Assembly (NCBI RefSeq): GCF_028823535.1
Contig: NZ_JAQIYM010000010.1
Span: forward strand, 1-64,000
Reading direction: 5' to 3'
From: Pseudomonas serbica
Lineage (GTDB): Bacteria; Pseudomonadota; Gammaproteobacteria; Pseudomonadales; Pseudomonadaceae
Length of the DNA stretch: 64,000 nucleotides
Shown here: in pieces, positions 36,825-45,360 of the stretch
Numbering within the stretch: the first letter of the stretch is position 1
Layout of the letters: each line of letters starts with the position of its first letter
Notes under the pieces: model-generated
Databases searched by the model: none
Seen by the model: the letters and a program-made list of their open reading frames with translations, nothing else
What the model was told of the DNA's origin: nothing
Position numbers and translations under genes: made by a program

Positions 36825-37084
36825 ACGAGTAACTCCTGTTTTTCTGGAAAATCTGCTGATTGTCTTGTCAGCAGGCTTACCGTAGATATTGCGAACGCTG
36901 TGCCAACTTTGAAACACGTATAAATAGCTTAAAAATCAATAACTTATAAAATCAGTCATTTTTCACAATCATGCAAATTGCATGAGTTGGAAATTATCTA
37001 CATGCAAGTTGCGGGTTTTGAAGAAGGCCTAAGGCCATGAATTGTGGGAAGTTTTCTCAGACACCCGACACCGCTGAACATCGT
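36825..37084. other. AT-rich intergenic region with palindromic motif upstream of the BON gene
   Basis: About 260 nt, clearly more AT-rich than its surroundings between 36915 and 37015. Contains CATGCAA-A-TTGCATG at 36970-36984 and a related CATGCAAGTTGCGGG at 37001-37015. No gene is seen. It probably holds the BON gene promoter. Confidence 0.55.
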
Positions 37085-37113
37085 GAAAAAAATACCCCGC
37101 ATAAGCGGGGTAT
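37085..37113 (-). terminator. pilA terminator
   Basis: ATACCCCGC / GCGGGGTAT stem with 4-nt loop, then a run of seven U on the minus-strand transcript. It lies 20 nt after the pilA stop codon. Confidence 0.9.
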
Positions 37114-37132
37114 CCGGTAATAAGCGGATGTA

Positions 37133-37552
37133 TCAGGCTTTCGGGACTACGCCCGTACAGCCTTTTGGCGCGTATTCCTGATCGACGGTGGTGGCACATG
37201 TCCAGCCTGTTGCCGTACGCGAAAGGGTGATGGTTTTGTTCAGCACCGGAGCCGGCGCATTAAGGATCGTGCAACCGATGGTCCCGCTACCATCAGTGGC
37301 TTTACCGCTGGCCGAGGTCGTGCAGTTGGACGTTGATGGCGTGCCGCCGACCTTGGCCAGATCAGGGTCGTCGCCCTGATTGATCACATCCTCGAACGCC
37401 ACCTTCAACGCCGATATCTCGGCCAGCCCGGCCGTCACCTTGGCCCGCGCCTGGTACTTCGAGTAAGCCGGTATCGCAAACGTTGCCAGAATGCCGATGA
37501 TCGCCACCACGATCAGCAACTCGATCAGGGTAAAACCTTTTTGATTGTTCAA
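37133..37552 (-). CDS. pilA: Type IV major pilin PilA
   Basis: The product is a 139-residue prepilin. The short leader MNNQKG is cut before FTLIELLIVVAIIGILATF, the hydrophobic helix with Glu-5. The C-terminal disulfide-bounded D-region is CATTVDQEYAPKGC, and a second cysteine pair is present. The start codon is TTG at 37552, supported by GGAGG 6 nt upstream; no ATG or GTG fits a leader of proper length. It is transcribed divergently from pilC from a sigma-54 promoter. PilD, encoded nearby, should process it. The ATPase gene pilB is missing from the locus. Confidence 0.92.
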   Translation of the reverse strand: MNNQKGFTLIELLIVVAIIGILATFAIPAYSKYQARAKVTAGLAEISALKVAFEDVINQGDDPDLAKVGGTPSTSNCTTSASGKATDGSGTIGCTILNAPAPVLNKTITLSRTATGWTCATTVDQEYAPKGCTGVVPKA

Positions 37553-37599
37553 GGACAGCCTCCGTGCATGAGTCGAATTCTCATGATCTGCACCTGCAC

Positions 37600-37615
37600 A
37601 GCACAGCCCATGCCA
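37600..37615 (-). promoter_or_regulatory. Sigma-54 promoter of pilA
   Basis: On the minus strand TGGCATG-N4-GTGCT, with GG and GC exactly 10 nt apart. The start point would be near 37589, 37 nt before the TTG start. RpoN/PilR control of pilA is established in P. aeruginosa. Confidence 0.85.
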
Positions 37616-37689
37616 AGCCCTGCGTCCCCTGTCCGCGGGGCGCGCGATCGCCACGAAGCCCCTTTTTTTCCCTCAGGAACCGCACTATC

Positions 37690-37704
37690 TGACACTTTTT
37701 GTCA
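37690..37704 (-). promoter_or_regulatory. Putative PilR binding site upstream of pilA
   Basis: Inverted repeat TGACA-N5-TGTCA, 75-90 nt upstream of the -24 element. TGTC-type repeats are reported for PilR. Prediction from position and symmetry. Confidence 0.5.
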
Positions 37705-37737
37705 CCTCAACGGCGCTGGATTGGTTCTGCCGCTTGA

Positions 37738-37836
37738 CTAGGCTATAAGTCGCTTCCCGAGGAACGCATCGGCACATTCACGATCTATGAGCCGATCGGC
37801 TGCGATCAACGCATCGGCGGTTACAAAGGGCTGAAC
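37738..37836 (+). pseudogene. pilB: Remnant of pilB (type IV pilus assembly ATPase)
   Basis: A 33-codon open stretch in frame with, and running directly into, the pilC ATG. It reads ...LPEERIGTFTIYEPIGCDQR, then IGGYKGLN. It resembles the metal-binding region near the PilB C-terminus (pattern ..IGTFTIYEPVGCDxCxxGYKGRVGIYE). The second cysteine is replaced by Arg, and everything before and after is gone; a TGA precedes the fragment at 37735-37737. A normal pilB has about 1,700 nt. The tail supplies AAAGGG, the ribosome site of pilC. The match is by eye. Confidence 0.7.
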
Positions 37837-39054
37837 ATGGCAGTCAAGGCAGCAAGCACCAGCGTCTACAGCTGGGAAGGCACAGACCGGAAAGGCGCGA
37901 AGATAACGGGCGAGTTGAGCGGCCAGAACCCGGCGCTGATCAAGGCGCAATTGCGCAAACAAGGTATCAACCCCGGCAAGGTGCGCAGGAAGACCACGTC
38001 GATTTTCAATCGGGGCAAGCGCATCAAGGCCCAGGACATTGCCCTTTTCACCCGGCAGATGGCGACCATGATGAAAGCCGGCGTGCCGTTGCTGCAATCC
38101 TTCGACATCATCGGTGAAGGCTTCGATAACCCGGCCATGCGCAAGCTGGTCGACGAAGTGAAACAGGATGTAGCGGCGGGCAACAGCTTCGCCGGCGCCT
38201 TGCGCAAGAAACCGCAATATTTCGACGAGTTGTACTGCAACCTGGTGGACGCCGGGGAACAGGCCGGCGCACTGGACACCTTGCTGGAGCGGGTGGCGAC
38301 CTACAAGGAAAAAAGCGAGCGTCTCAAGGCGAAAATCAAGAAGGCCATGACCTACCCGCTGATCGTCGTGTGCGTCGCGATCATCGTGGCCGGCATCCTG
38401 CTGATCAAGGTGGTGCCGCAATTCGAATCCGTATTCAAGGGATTTGGCGCTGAGCTGCCGGCCTTCACCCTGATGGTCATCGACCTGTCGCAATTCATGC
38501 AGGCGTGCTGGTGGATGCTGCTGGGCGCGCTGACCGCAGGCATTTTCGCTGTGCGCCACGCCTTGAAAACCTCGCAAGGCTTTCGTGATCGAATGGACAC
38601 CTGGCTGCTGAAACTGCCGCTGGCAGGTACCTTGATGTACAAGTCCGCCGTGGCCCGTTTCGCCCGCACGCTTTCGACCACTTTCGCCGCCGGTGTGCCG
38701 TTGGTAGAAGCCCTGGAGTCGGTGGCCGGCGCCACCGGCAACATCGTGTTCAAACGTGCGGTGCTGCGCGTTCGGCAGGACGTTGCTACGGGCATGCAGC
38801 TGAATTTTTCCATGCGTACGACCGGCGTTTTTCCCAACATGGCCATTCAGATGACCGCCATTGGCGAGGAGTCTGGCGCACTCGACGACATGCTCGACAA
38901 GCTCGCCGGCTTCTACGAGGACGAGGTCGACAATCTGGTCGACAATCTCACCAGCCTGATGGAACCGTTCATCATGGTGGTGCTGGGTGTTATTGTCGGC
39001 GGCCTGGTGGTTGCGATGTACCTGCCCATCTTCCAACTCGGCTCAGCGATCTGA
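37837..39054 (+). CDS. pilC: Type IV pilus inner-membrane platform protein PilC
   Basis: This 405-residue GspF/PilC-family protein has two homologous cytoplasmic halves (FTRQMATMMKAGVPLLQSFDII at about 68, and FARTLSTTFAAGVPLVEALE at about 272). Three membrane helices lie near 172-192, 220-240 and 380-400. It couples the ATPases to pilus assembly. The full length is intact. ATG is preceded by AAAGGG lying inside the pilB relic. It ends 1 nt before pilD. Confidence 0.96.
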   Translation: MAVKAASTSVYSWEGTDRKGAKITGELSGQNPALIKAQLRKQGINPGKVRRKTTSIFNRGKRIKAQDIALFTRQMATMMKAGVPLLQSFDIIGEGFDNPAMRKLVDEVKQDVAAGNSFAGALRKKPQYFDELYCNLVDAGEQAGALDTLLERVATYKEKSERLKAKIKKAMTYPLIVVCVAIIVAGILLIKVVPQFESVFKGFGAELPAFTLMVIDLSQFMQACWWMLLGALTAGIFAVRHALKTSQGFRDRMDTWLLKLPLAGTLMYKSAVARFARTLSTTFAAGVPLVEALESVAGATGNIVFKRAVLRVRQDVATGMQLNFSMRTTGVFPNMAIQMTAIGEESGALDDMLDKLAGFYEDEVDNLVDNLTSLMEPFIMVVLGVIVGGLVVAMYLPIFQLGSAI

Positions 39055-39055
39055 C

Positions 39056-39928
39056 ATGCCCTTGAACGAAATTCTGATCCACTTCCCGCAGGCTTTCGTC
39101 GTCATCGCCGGGGTGGTCGGCCTGCTGGTCGGCAGCTTCCTCAATGTACTGGTCTGGCGGCTGCCGAAAATGCTCGAGCGCGAGTGGCGCATGCAAGCCC
39201 ATGAGATCCTCGGGCTGCCCGGCGAAACACCGTTGCCTACTTTCAACCTGATGCTGCCCCACTCCCAATGCCCATACTGCGGCCACCGGATCCGTGCCTG
39301 GGAAAACATTCCGGTATTGAGCTTCCTGTTCCTGCGCGGGCGCTGTTCGGACTGTGCGACACCGATCAGCAAACGCTATCCATTGACCGAACTGGCCTGC
39401 GCGCTTCTGACCGCGTTCATTGCCTGGCACTTCGGTTTCGGTTGGCAAGCCGGCATGGCGATGCTCCTGACCTGGGGCCTGCTCGCCATGAGCCTGATCG
39501 ACGCCGAGCATCAACTGCTGCCGGATGTGCTGGTGCTACCGCTGATGTGGCTGGGGCTGATCATCAACAGCCTCGATCTGTTCGTGCCATTGCCTGAGGC
39601 GTTGTGGGGCGCCATTGCCGGCTACATGGCCCTGTGGACGGTGTTCTGGGTGTTCAAGCTGATCACCGGCAAGGACGGCATGGGTCATGGCGATTTCAAG
39701 CTGCTGGCGATGTTTGGCGCCTGGGGCGGCTGGCAGATCCTGCCGCTGACGATCGTCCTGTCGTCCCTGCTGGGCGCGATCATCGGTGTGATTTACCTGC
39801 GCCTGCACAAGGCGCAAACATCGACGCCAATCCCTTTCGGCCCCTATCTGGCCATTGCCGGCTGGATTGCCCTGCTCTGGGGTGGTCAAATAACCGACTT
39901 CTATTGGCAGTTTGTCGGTCTGAAATGA
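39056..39928 (+). CDS. pilD: Prepilin peptidase / N-methyltransferase PilD
   Basis: This 290-residue aspartyl membrane protease cleaves and methylates type IV prepilins and type II secretion pseudopilins. The N-terminal cytoplasmic loop has the zinc tetracysteine CPYC...CSDC. Catalytic aspartates are in LIDAEHQLLPD and GHGDFK (GxGD). About eight membrane helices. Because PilD also serves type II secretion, it would be kept even if pili were lost. It starts 1 nt after pilC and overlaps coaE by 4 nt. Confidence 0.96.
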   Translation: MPLNEILIHFPQAFVVIAGVVGLLVGSFLNVLVWRLPKMLEREWRMQAHEILGLPGETPLPTFNLMLPHSQCPYCGHRIRAWENIPVLSFLFLRGRCSDCATPISKRYPLTELACALLTAFIAWHFGFGWQAGMAMLLTWGLLAMSLIDAEHQLLPDVLVLPLMWLGLIINSLDLFVPLPEALWGAIAGYMALWTVFWVFKLITGKDGMGHGDFKLLAMFGAWGGWQILPLTIVLSSLLGAIIGVIYLRLHKAQTSTPIPFGPYLAIAGWIALLWGGQITDFYWQFVGLK

Positions 39929-40548
39929 ATACCCCTGTGGAAAAACCCTGGATTCTCGGCTTGACCGGCGGCATCGGCAGCGGCAAAAGCGCGGCGGCCC
40001 AACACTTCATCGACCTGGGCGTGCACGCGGTCGATGCCGATCATGCCGCTCGCTGGGTGGTGGAACCCGGTCGGCCGGCGCTGGCGAAGATTGCCGAACA
40101 CTTCGGCCCAGGCGTGTTGCTGGCCGACGGGCAACTGGACCGCGCCGCATTGCGCAAACTGATCTTCGAAGTACCAGAGCAACGCCTCTGGCTGGAAGCC
40201 TTGCTACATCCGCTGATCGCCGAAGAGATTGCCCATCACCTGGCGCTGGCAAAATCACCTTATGCGATCCTGGTTTCGCCGCTCCTGATCGAATCCGGCC
40301 AGTACGCCATGACCCAACGGGTCCTGGTGATCGATGCCCCCGAACAGTTGCAGATCGAACGCACCCTGCAGCGCGACCAGACCAGCGAGCAGCAGGTCCA
40401 GGCGATCCTCAAGGCCCAGTCCAGCCGCCAGGATCGCATAAGCCATGCCGACGACGTGGTGGTCAACGACCGCGATCTCGCCTGGCTGCACAGCGAGGTC
40501 GAACGCCTGCATCACTTTTACCTTACTTTGCGTGGAGGCCAGTCATGA
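39925..40548 (+). CDS. coaE: Dephospho-CoA kinase
   Basis: The product has 207 residues and performs the last step of coenzyme A synthesis. P-loop LTGGIGSGKSAAAQHF (about 13-28), the DADHAAR substrate segment, and a LID region with QRDQTSEQQ are present. The ATG lies within the pilD stop (ATGA). The usual pilBCD-coaE-yacG order is kept apart from pilB. Confidence 0.96.
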   Translation: MNTPVEKPWILGLTGGIGSGKSAAAQHFIDLGVHAVDADHAARWVVEPGRPALAKIAEHFGPGVLLADGQLDRAALRKLIFEVPEQRLWLEALLHPLIAEEIAHHLALAKSPYAILVSPLLIESGQYAMTQRVLVIDAPEQLQIERTLQRDQTSEQQVQAILKAQSSRQDRISHADDVVVNDRDLAWLHSEVERLHHFYLTLRGGQS

Positions 40549-40745
40549 GCCAACCAACAACCGTCGAATGCCCAACCTGTGGTGCCCCCGTGGAGTGGAC
40601 AGCCGAGAGCAAATTCCGGCCATTCTGCTCTGATCGCTGCAAACTGATCGACCTGGGCGCCTGGGCGTCCGAAGAACACAAGATCCCAGTGGCTCCCGAT
40701 GCCGAGGACGAGATGTTCAGCGGCGACTTCGACCCGCGTCACTGA
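40545..40745 (+). CDS. yacG: DNA gyrase inhibitor YacG
   Basis: This 66-residue zinc protein has two CxxC-type pairs, CPTCG and CSDRC, in the family pattern (C-X2-C-X15-C-X3-C). It also has the helix LIDLGAWASEEHKIP. E. coli YacG binds GyrB and inhibits gyrase. It overlaps coaE by 4 nt. Confidence 0.95.
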   Translation: MSQPTTVECPTCGAPVEWTAESKFRPFCSDRCKLIDLGAWASEEHKIPVAPDAEDEMFSGDFDPRH

Positions 40746-40782
40746 TTCTCGATGGCGTCGACGATCTCAAGCATGCGCTGCA

Positions 40783-41472
40783 TCAAGGCTTGGGATCGTC
40801 GTCTTTCCAGGGCGCCGACAGATAACGCGTACGGTTGAAGGTCTCCAGCCATTCCGGGCAGAACACCACCAACGCGCTGACGACCATGCCGTTGATGAAC
40901 GCCTCGGGAAAAATGATCAGCCACAGGTAACCGACAAAATCCTCCAGCCAGTACGGCATGGCGAATCGTTCGTCGTACCACAACAACGTCAGCGCCAGCA
41001 CCAGGCACAGCAACGCTGAAAGGGCTGCGGCAAAGAAACCGGAAACGAAGATGTACACGAAGAGATTTCGTGGCTGCGCGCGCTCCACCAGAATCGCACA
41101 GCATTCGGTGATCAACACTGGCAACAAAATGAACAGTGCGCCATTGACCCCCATGGCCATCAGGTCCTGACGGCCCAGCAGCACCAGGCCTGTTTGCGCC
41201 ACCAGACCGCCGACGATCGCCAGCGGCCAGTCCAGCAACAGCGTCACCGCCGTCATGCCGATAAAGTGATAGGACACGCCGGTATCAAAGTCCCGACGCA
41301 CCAGCCACAGCATGAACAGCGCAAACACCGTACCGAACAGCAGATGCTGGCGACGACTGTCGGTGAACAACTCGACCCAGGGTGCGCGCACAACGGCCCA
41401 GAGCAATACCGGTAGGTAGATCAACCACCCCACGTTCAGGGTCTGGGATGACAACAGCTCGACACCGATCAT
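40783..41472 (-). CDS. Energy-coupling factor (CbiM-like) transporter membrane protein, orphan
   Basis: The product has 229 residues with about six membrane helices and a charged C-terminal tail. It resembles the CbiM/energy-coupling factor permease family (SYHFIGMTAVTLLLDWPLA, VNGALFILLPVLITE, FPEAFINGMVVSALVVF). No ATPase or EcfT partner is encoded nearby, so the substrate and the mode of energising are unknown. The start at 41472 (MIGVELL) is preferred over GTG at 41484, because GGGAG abuts the GTG. Confidence 0.75.
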   Translation of the reverse strand: MIGVELLSSQTLNVGWLIYLPVLLWAVVRAPWVELFTDSRRQHLLFGTVFALFMLWLVRRDFDTGVSYHFIGMTAVTLLLDWPLAIVGGLVAQTGLVLLGRQDLMAMGVNGALFILLPVLITECCAILVERAQPRNLFVYIFVSGFFAAALSALLCLVLALTLLWYDERFAMPYWLEDFVGYLWLIIFPEAFINGMVVSALVVFCPEWLETFNRTRYLSAPWKDDDPKP

Positions 41473-41546
41473 GGCTGGGCGCACTCCCTGTCTTGCCGAA
41501 AGAGAAAGACCCTCAGTCTACACCGCACTTCGCCGGCCCTTCGACC

Positions 41547-42479
41547 TCATGCCCAATGCCGTGGATCGTTCATCACCGCGTCATGTTCGGCAAACATTTT
41601 TGGAAGCTCTGCCTTGAGAAAATCCACCCAGGTACGCACCTTGGCATCGAGAAAACGCCGCGACGGATACAGCGCATAGACATTGCGCTCACGCAGGCGC
41701 CAGGCCGGCAGTACACGCAACAAGGTGCCATCGCTCAAGGGCCGAGTGGCGGTGTGGAACGGCAGCAGGCTGATGCCCATGCCAGCCTCCGAGGCCTTGA
41801 CCATCGACTCGGCGACATTGCACTGGAAGGTCTTGGCCGGACTGATGGCATGTTCGCCGTGTTCGTCCTGGAATATCCACGGGTCGCCATACATGGGATC
41901 AAGCAGGCGCAGGCATTGATGCTCGTTCAGCGCCAGCGGCTGCTGCGGAATACCCCTGCGCCGCAGGTAATCCGCTGAGGCGCAAGGAACGCTGTAGATC
42001 TGCCCGATGGCCTGGGCGACCAATTGCGAATCGGCCAGTTCGGGGGCGATCGAAATCACCACGTCGTGCCCTTCCTCCAGGGGATCGGGATTGCGCTGCG
42101 ACAAAGTCAGTTCGAACACCACTTCGGGATAAAGCTCACTGTAGCGGGCGATCAGCGGCGTAATCAGCACGCCCAGGCCAGTCATGCTATGCACCCGCAG
42201 ACGCCCGGCCGGGTTGATATGTGCGCCTCGGGCCTCGGCCGTCGCCTCGTCCATTTCTTCGACAATCTGCCGGCTGCGCAACAGGAAGCGCTCGCCCGCT
42301 TCCGTCAGGCTCAACCGTCGCGTGGTGCGTTGCAGCAGGCGTGCCTGTAGATGTACTTCCAGATCCGCGACCAATCGGGACACCTGTGCCGTCGACAGGT
42401 CCAGCGTGTCGGCCGCGGCGGTGAAACTGGCGCAGTCCACCACACGGATGAACACGCGCAAGTTGTTAAGCAAATCCAT
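41547..42479 (-). CDS. LysR-family transcriptional regulator
   Basis: The product has 310 residues. It has an N-terminal winged helix-turn-helix (FTAAADTLDLSTAQVSRLVADLE, about 18-40) and an effector-binding domain from about residue 90. The subgroup resembles the CrgA/DsdC-like regulators often annotated as LysR. The target is unknown. It stands divergently from the DUF2790 gene, sharing a 115-nt intergenic region that should contain its operator. Confidence 0.9.
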   Translation of the reverse strand: MDLLNNLRVFIRVVDCASFTAAADTLDLSTAQVSRLVADLEVHLQARLLQRTTRRLSLTEAGERFLLRSRQIVEEMDEATAEARGAHINPAGRLRVHSMTGLGVLITPLIARYSELYPEVVFELTLSQRNPDPLEEGHDVVISIAPELADSQLVAQAIGQIYSVPCASADYLRRRGIPQQPLALNEHQCLRLLDPMYGDPWIFQDEHGEHAISPAKTFQCNVAESMVKASEAGMGISLLPFHTATRPLSDGTLLRVLPAWRLRERNVYALYPSRRFLDAKVRTWVDFLKAELPKMFAEHDAVMNDPRHWA

Positions 42480-42594
42480 AATCCCCCCTCGGACTATTAC
42501 ATTATCCGTAACGCTGCATCAGCCGCTGGCCCCTTTATCCCCGGGTGGCGAAGACTAAAATCAATACATCAAAACCCACCCGGAGCACGCCAGC

Positions 42595-42837
42595 ATGAAA
42601 ACGTTGATCAGCCTGTTTCTGACCGTCATCGCCACCTCGGCGATGGCCGCTGACAACGAGCCGCTCGCTGTCTTGTACAACCCGGCGCAGCCGCTGGACA
42701 TCGCCAAGGTGGTGTCTGTGTCGGACACCGCGACCGCTTGCGGGGTTGTGCCGGCGACCATGGTGTATGTGGATCATCAGGGCCAGACCCGCCGCGTGAC
42801 GTACAACGTGATCGGCGATTGCACCAGCAACCTGTAA
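42595..42837 (+). CDS. DUF2790 small exported protein
   Basis: The product has 80 residues with a signal peptide (MKTLISLFLTVIATSAMA, cleavage before ADNEP). The mature part has two cysteines (ACGVVP, DCTSNL) likely to form a disulfide and the family block MVYVDHQGQTRRVTY. DUF2790 proteins are frequent in pseudomonads and of unknown function; several copies per genome are usual. Divergent from the LysR gene. Confidence 0.85.
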   Translation: MKTLISLFLTVIATSAMAADNEPLAVLYNPAQPLDIAKVVSVSDTATACGVVPATMVYVDHQGQTRRVTYNVIGDCTSNL

Positions 42838-42850
42838 TTGGCCGCTGCAC

Positions 42851-44119
42851 TCACAGCAGGGTCCAGGTGTAACTGAGGATCAGGCGGTTTTCATCGATAT
42901 CACTGCGGTAATTGGACCGCGCCATCGCGTTACGCACGCGGATGCCCAGGCCTTTGAGGCTGCCGCTTTGCAGCACATAGCCGATGTCCAGGTCACGCTC
43001 ACGATCCTTGCCCTCATACCCCTTGCCGGTATCGACATTGTTGCCGCGGATGTAGCGCAGGGTACTGGTCAAGCCCGGTACACCCAGGGCCGCGAAGTCG
43101 TAGTCGTAACGCGCCTGCCAGGAACGCTCATCGGTGTAGGCGAACTCGTAGGTCGGCACCTCGTTACCCAGTGGCGAGATGTTGGCGAATACCCGCGGGA
43201 ACGCGCTGTCGCCGAACATCCCCTGATAGCCGACATAAAAAGTGTGACCACCACGTTTGGCCGATAGCAACGAATAGAACGCCTGGTTGTCGATGTTGCC
43301 CAGCAGTTTTTTGCCGTCTTCGCGCGAATCGAAGTACCCGAGGTTGGCGCCCAGGACCCAGTCACCCAAGGGTTCGCTGTGTTTAAGGCCTAGAAAGCGC
43401 TGGTTGTAGATGTCCTCCAGTTGCCCGTACCAGGCGCTGACCGAGGTGCGCTTGTCGTTGAAGGCATAATCGCCACCGGCAAAATTGAACCCGTCACTGC
43501 TGACCTGGCGCTGCGGCACATGCCCGAGCATGGCCTGCATTTTTTCGTCGCCAGCCTCGTTGCGCAGGCTGGTTGAACTCAAGTGTCCGCCCTGCACGGT
43601 CAGGCCATTGATCTCGCTGGAGCTGATGCTCGCCCCCTGGTAACTCGGCGGCAGCAGGCGAATGTCACTGAACACCAGCACCGGCAGATTGGGTTGCAAC
43701 TCGCCGACTTTCAGCTCGGTTTTCGAGTAACGCATCTTCAACGCGCCTTCCAGACGGCTGTAATTGTCCGCCGCGCGACCGTCATCCTGCACCGGCAGCA
43801 AACCGGTATTGACCCGGTCCGGGCTGCTGTCGAGCTTGAGTCCGAGCAAGCCGATGACATCCACACCAAAACCGACGGCACCCTGGGTGTAACCGGACTT
43901 CACGTTGAGGATGAAACCTTGGGCCCACTCCTGCGCCTTCGATTGTTGGTTGGCGCCGACGATGTCGGAATAGTCGCGGCTGAAGTAGTAATTGCGCGCC
44001 TGCAACGTCGCGGTGGTGTCTTCGATAAATCCACTCTCGGCGGCCATTGCGCCGGTGGAAAAACCCGAGACGACAGCCAGGGACAACGCCGAACCGGTTG
44101 TTGGAAGAATCTGTTTCAT
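42851..44119 (-). CDS. benF: OprD-family outer-membrane porin, probable aromatic-acid (BenF-like) channel
   Basis: The product has 422 residues. A signal peptide ending GAMA precedes an 18-strand OprD-type barrel. Visible family blocks are SGFIEDTTATLQARNYYFSRD at the mature N-terminus and amphipathic strands to a C-terminal YTWTLL. Genetic position after benE- and benK-like transporters supports benzoate or a related acid as substrate (BenF class). It lies 17 nt after the benE-like gene. The symbol is inferred from context. Confidence 0.78.
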   Translation of the reverse strand: MKQILPTTGSALSLAVVSGFSTGAMAAESGFIEDTTATLQARNYYFSRDYSDIVGANQQSKAQEWAQGFILNVKSGYTQGAVGFGVDVIGLLGLKLDSSPDRVNTGLLPVQDDGRAADNYSRLEGALKMRYSKTELKVGELQPNLPVLVFSDIRLLPPSYQGASISSSEINGLTVQGGHLSSTSLRNEAGDEKMQAMLGHVPQRQVSSDGFNFAGGDYAFNDKRTSVSAWYGQLEDIYNQRFLGLKHSEPLGDWVLGANLGYFDSREDGKKLLGNIDNQAFYSLLSAKRGGHTFYVGYQGMFGDSAFPRVFANISPLGNEVPTYEFAYTDERSWQARYDYDFAALGVPGLTSTLRYIRGNNVDTGKGYEGKDRERDLDIGYVLQSGSLKGLGIRVRNAMARSNYRSDIDENRLILSYTWTLL

Positions 44120-44136
44120 CGGTTTTTCTCTTATTG

Positions 44137-45357
44137 TTATTGATCGACAGGTTGAACAACTTCAGTCGCAGTGGATGTGTGAAGGGGAACGGGCCGACGC
44201 GCGTTTAACAGCACATGGGTGACCATGCCGAAAATCAGACCCCAGAAGGCAGCGGACAAGCCGAACAGCGACATGCCCGAAGCCGTGATCAGAAATGTCA
44301 CCAGAGCGGCTTCACGGTCGCTCGGCACCGCCATCGCCCCCGTCAGCGCCCCGGCGATGGCGGCAAACAGCGCCAGCCCTGCCAACGCCGCAATCAGCTC
44401 CTTGGGGAATGCCGAAAACAGCGAAACCAGGGTGGCGCCGAAGATGCCCAGGACCAGGTAGCACAGGCCCCCTACCACGCCTGCGACGTAGCGTTTGCGC
44501 GGATCCTCGTGGGCTTCCCGACCGGTGCAGATGGCCGCCGTGATCGCGGCCAGGTTCAGCCCATGACAACCAAAGGGGGCCAGTAGCGCAGTGCCCAATG
44601 CACTGCTGGCGATGATCGGGCTCGCGGGCGTCGGGTAACCGCTGGCGCGCAGCACGGCCATGCCGGGCACGAACTGGCCGGTCAGCGCCACCATCACCAG
44701 TGGCAAGGCGATGTTCAGCGTCGCGCCCAGGCTGAACTCGGGCGTGATCCACACCGGAGTAGCCAGGCCGATCACCAATGCCTCGCGATGCAAATCACCG
44801 CTGAGTGCGGCAATCGAACAGCCCGTCAGCAGCACCAGCAACACCGCGTAACGCGGCATCAGCCGTTTGCCGATCAGATAGACAGCAAACATGGCCAGCA
44901 CCAGCAACGGCTTGTGTTGCATGGAGACGAACAACCCGGTGCCGAAGCTGAACAGGATCCCGGCCAGCATCGCCGCCGCAATCGCGGCGGGAAGCTTGCT
45001 GATGATCCGGTCAAAAGCCCCCGAGACCCCAACCACAAAGATGATCAGGCTGCTGACCAGATAAGCCCCCACCGCTTCTGCCATGGAAATATCAGGCAAC
45101 AACGCCACCAGCAACGCCGAGCCCGGTGCCGACCAGGCGATGATCACCGGTACCCGATAGCGCAGGCTCAAACCGATGCCCAGCACCGCGCTGCCGATGG
45201 AGATCGCCCAGATCCAGGACGACAGCAGTTCCCGCGGCAGATGGGCCGCTTGCGCCGCCTGAAAGATGATCACCAACGGCCCGGCATAGGAAATCACCGT
45301 GGCGATAAATCCGGCGACAGCGGCTGACAGGGAGAAGTCCTGGAAAAAAGCCCTCAT
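44137..45357 (-). CDS. benE: BenE-family benzoate/H+ symporter
   Basis: The product has 406 residues with about 12 membrane helices throughout. BenE-type blocks are visible: ISYAGPLVIIFQAAQAA near the N-terminus, and TPVWITPEFSLGATLNIALPL and PFGCHGLNLAAITAAICTG in the middle. It is expected to import benzoate or an analogue with protons. The start lies 3 nt after the stop codon of the upstream MFS gene. Confidence 0.9.
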   Translation of the reverse strand: MRAFFQDFSLSAAVAGFIATVISYAGPLVIIFQAAQAAHLPRELLSSWIWAISIGSAVLGIGLSLRYRVPVIIAWSAPGSALLVALLPDISMAEAVGAYLVSSLIIFVVGVSGAFDRIISKLPAAIAAAMLAGILFSFGTGLFVSMQHKPLLVLAMFAVYLIGKRLMPRYAVLLVLLTGCSIAALSGDLHREALVIGLATPVWITPEFSLGATLNIALPLVMVALTGQFVPGMAVLRASGYPTPASPIIASSALGTALLAPFGCHGLNLAAITAAICTGREAHEDPRKRYVAGVVGGLCYLVLGIFGATLVSLFSAFPKELIAALAGLALFAAIAGALTGAMAVPSDREAALVTFLITASGMSLFGLSAAFWGLIFGMVTHVLLNARRPVPLHTSTATEVVQPVDQ

Positions 45358-45360
45358 GGC

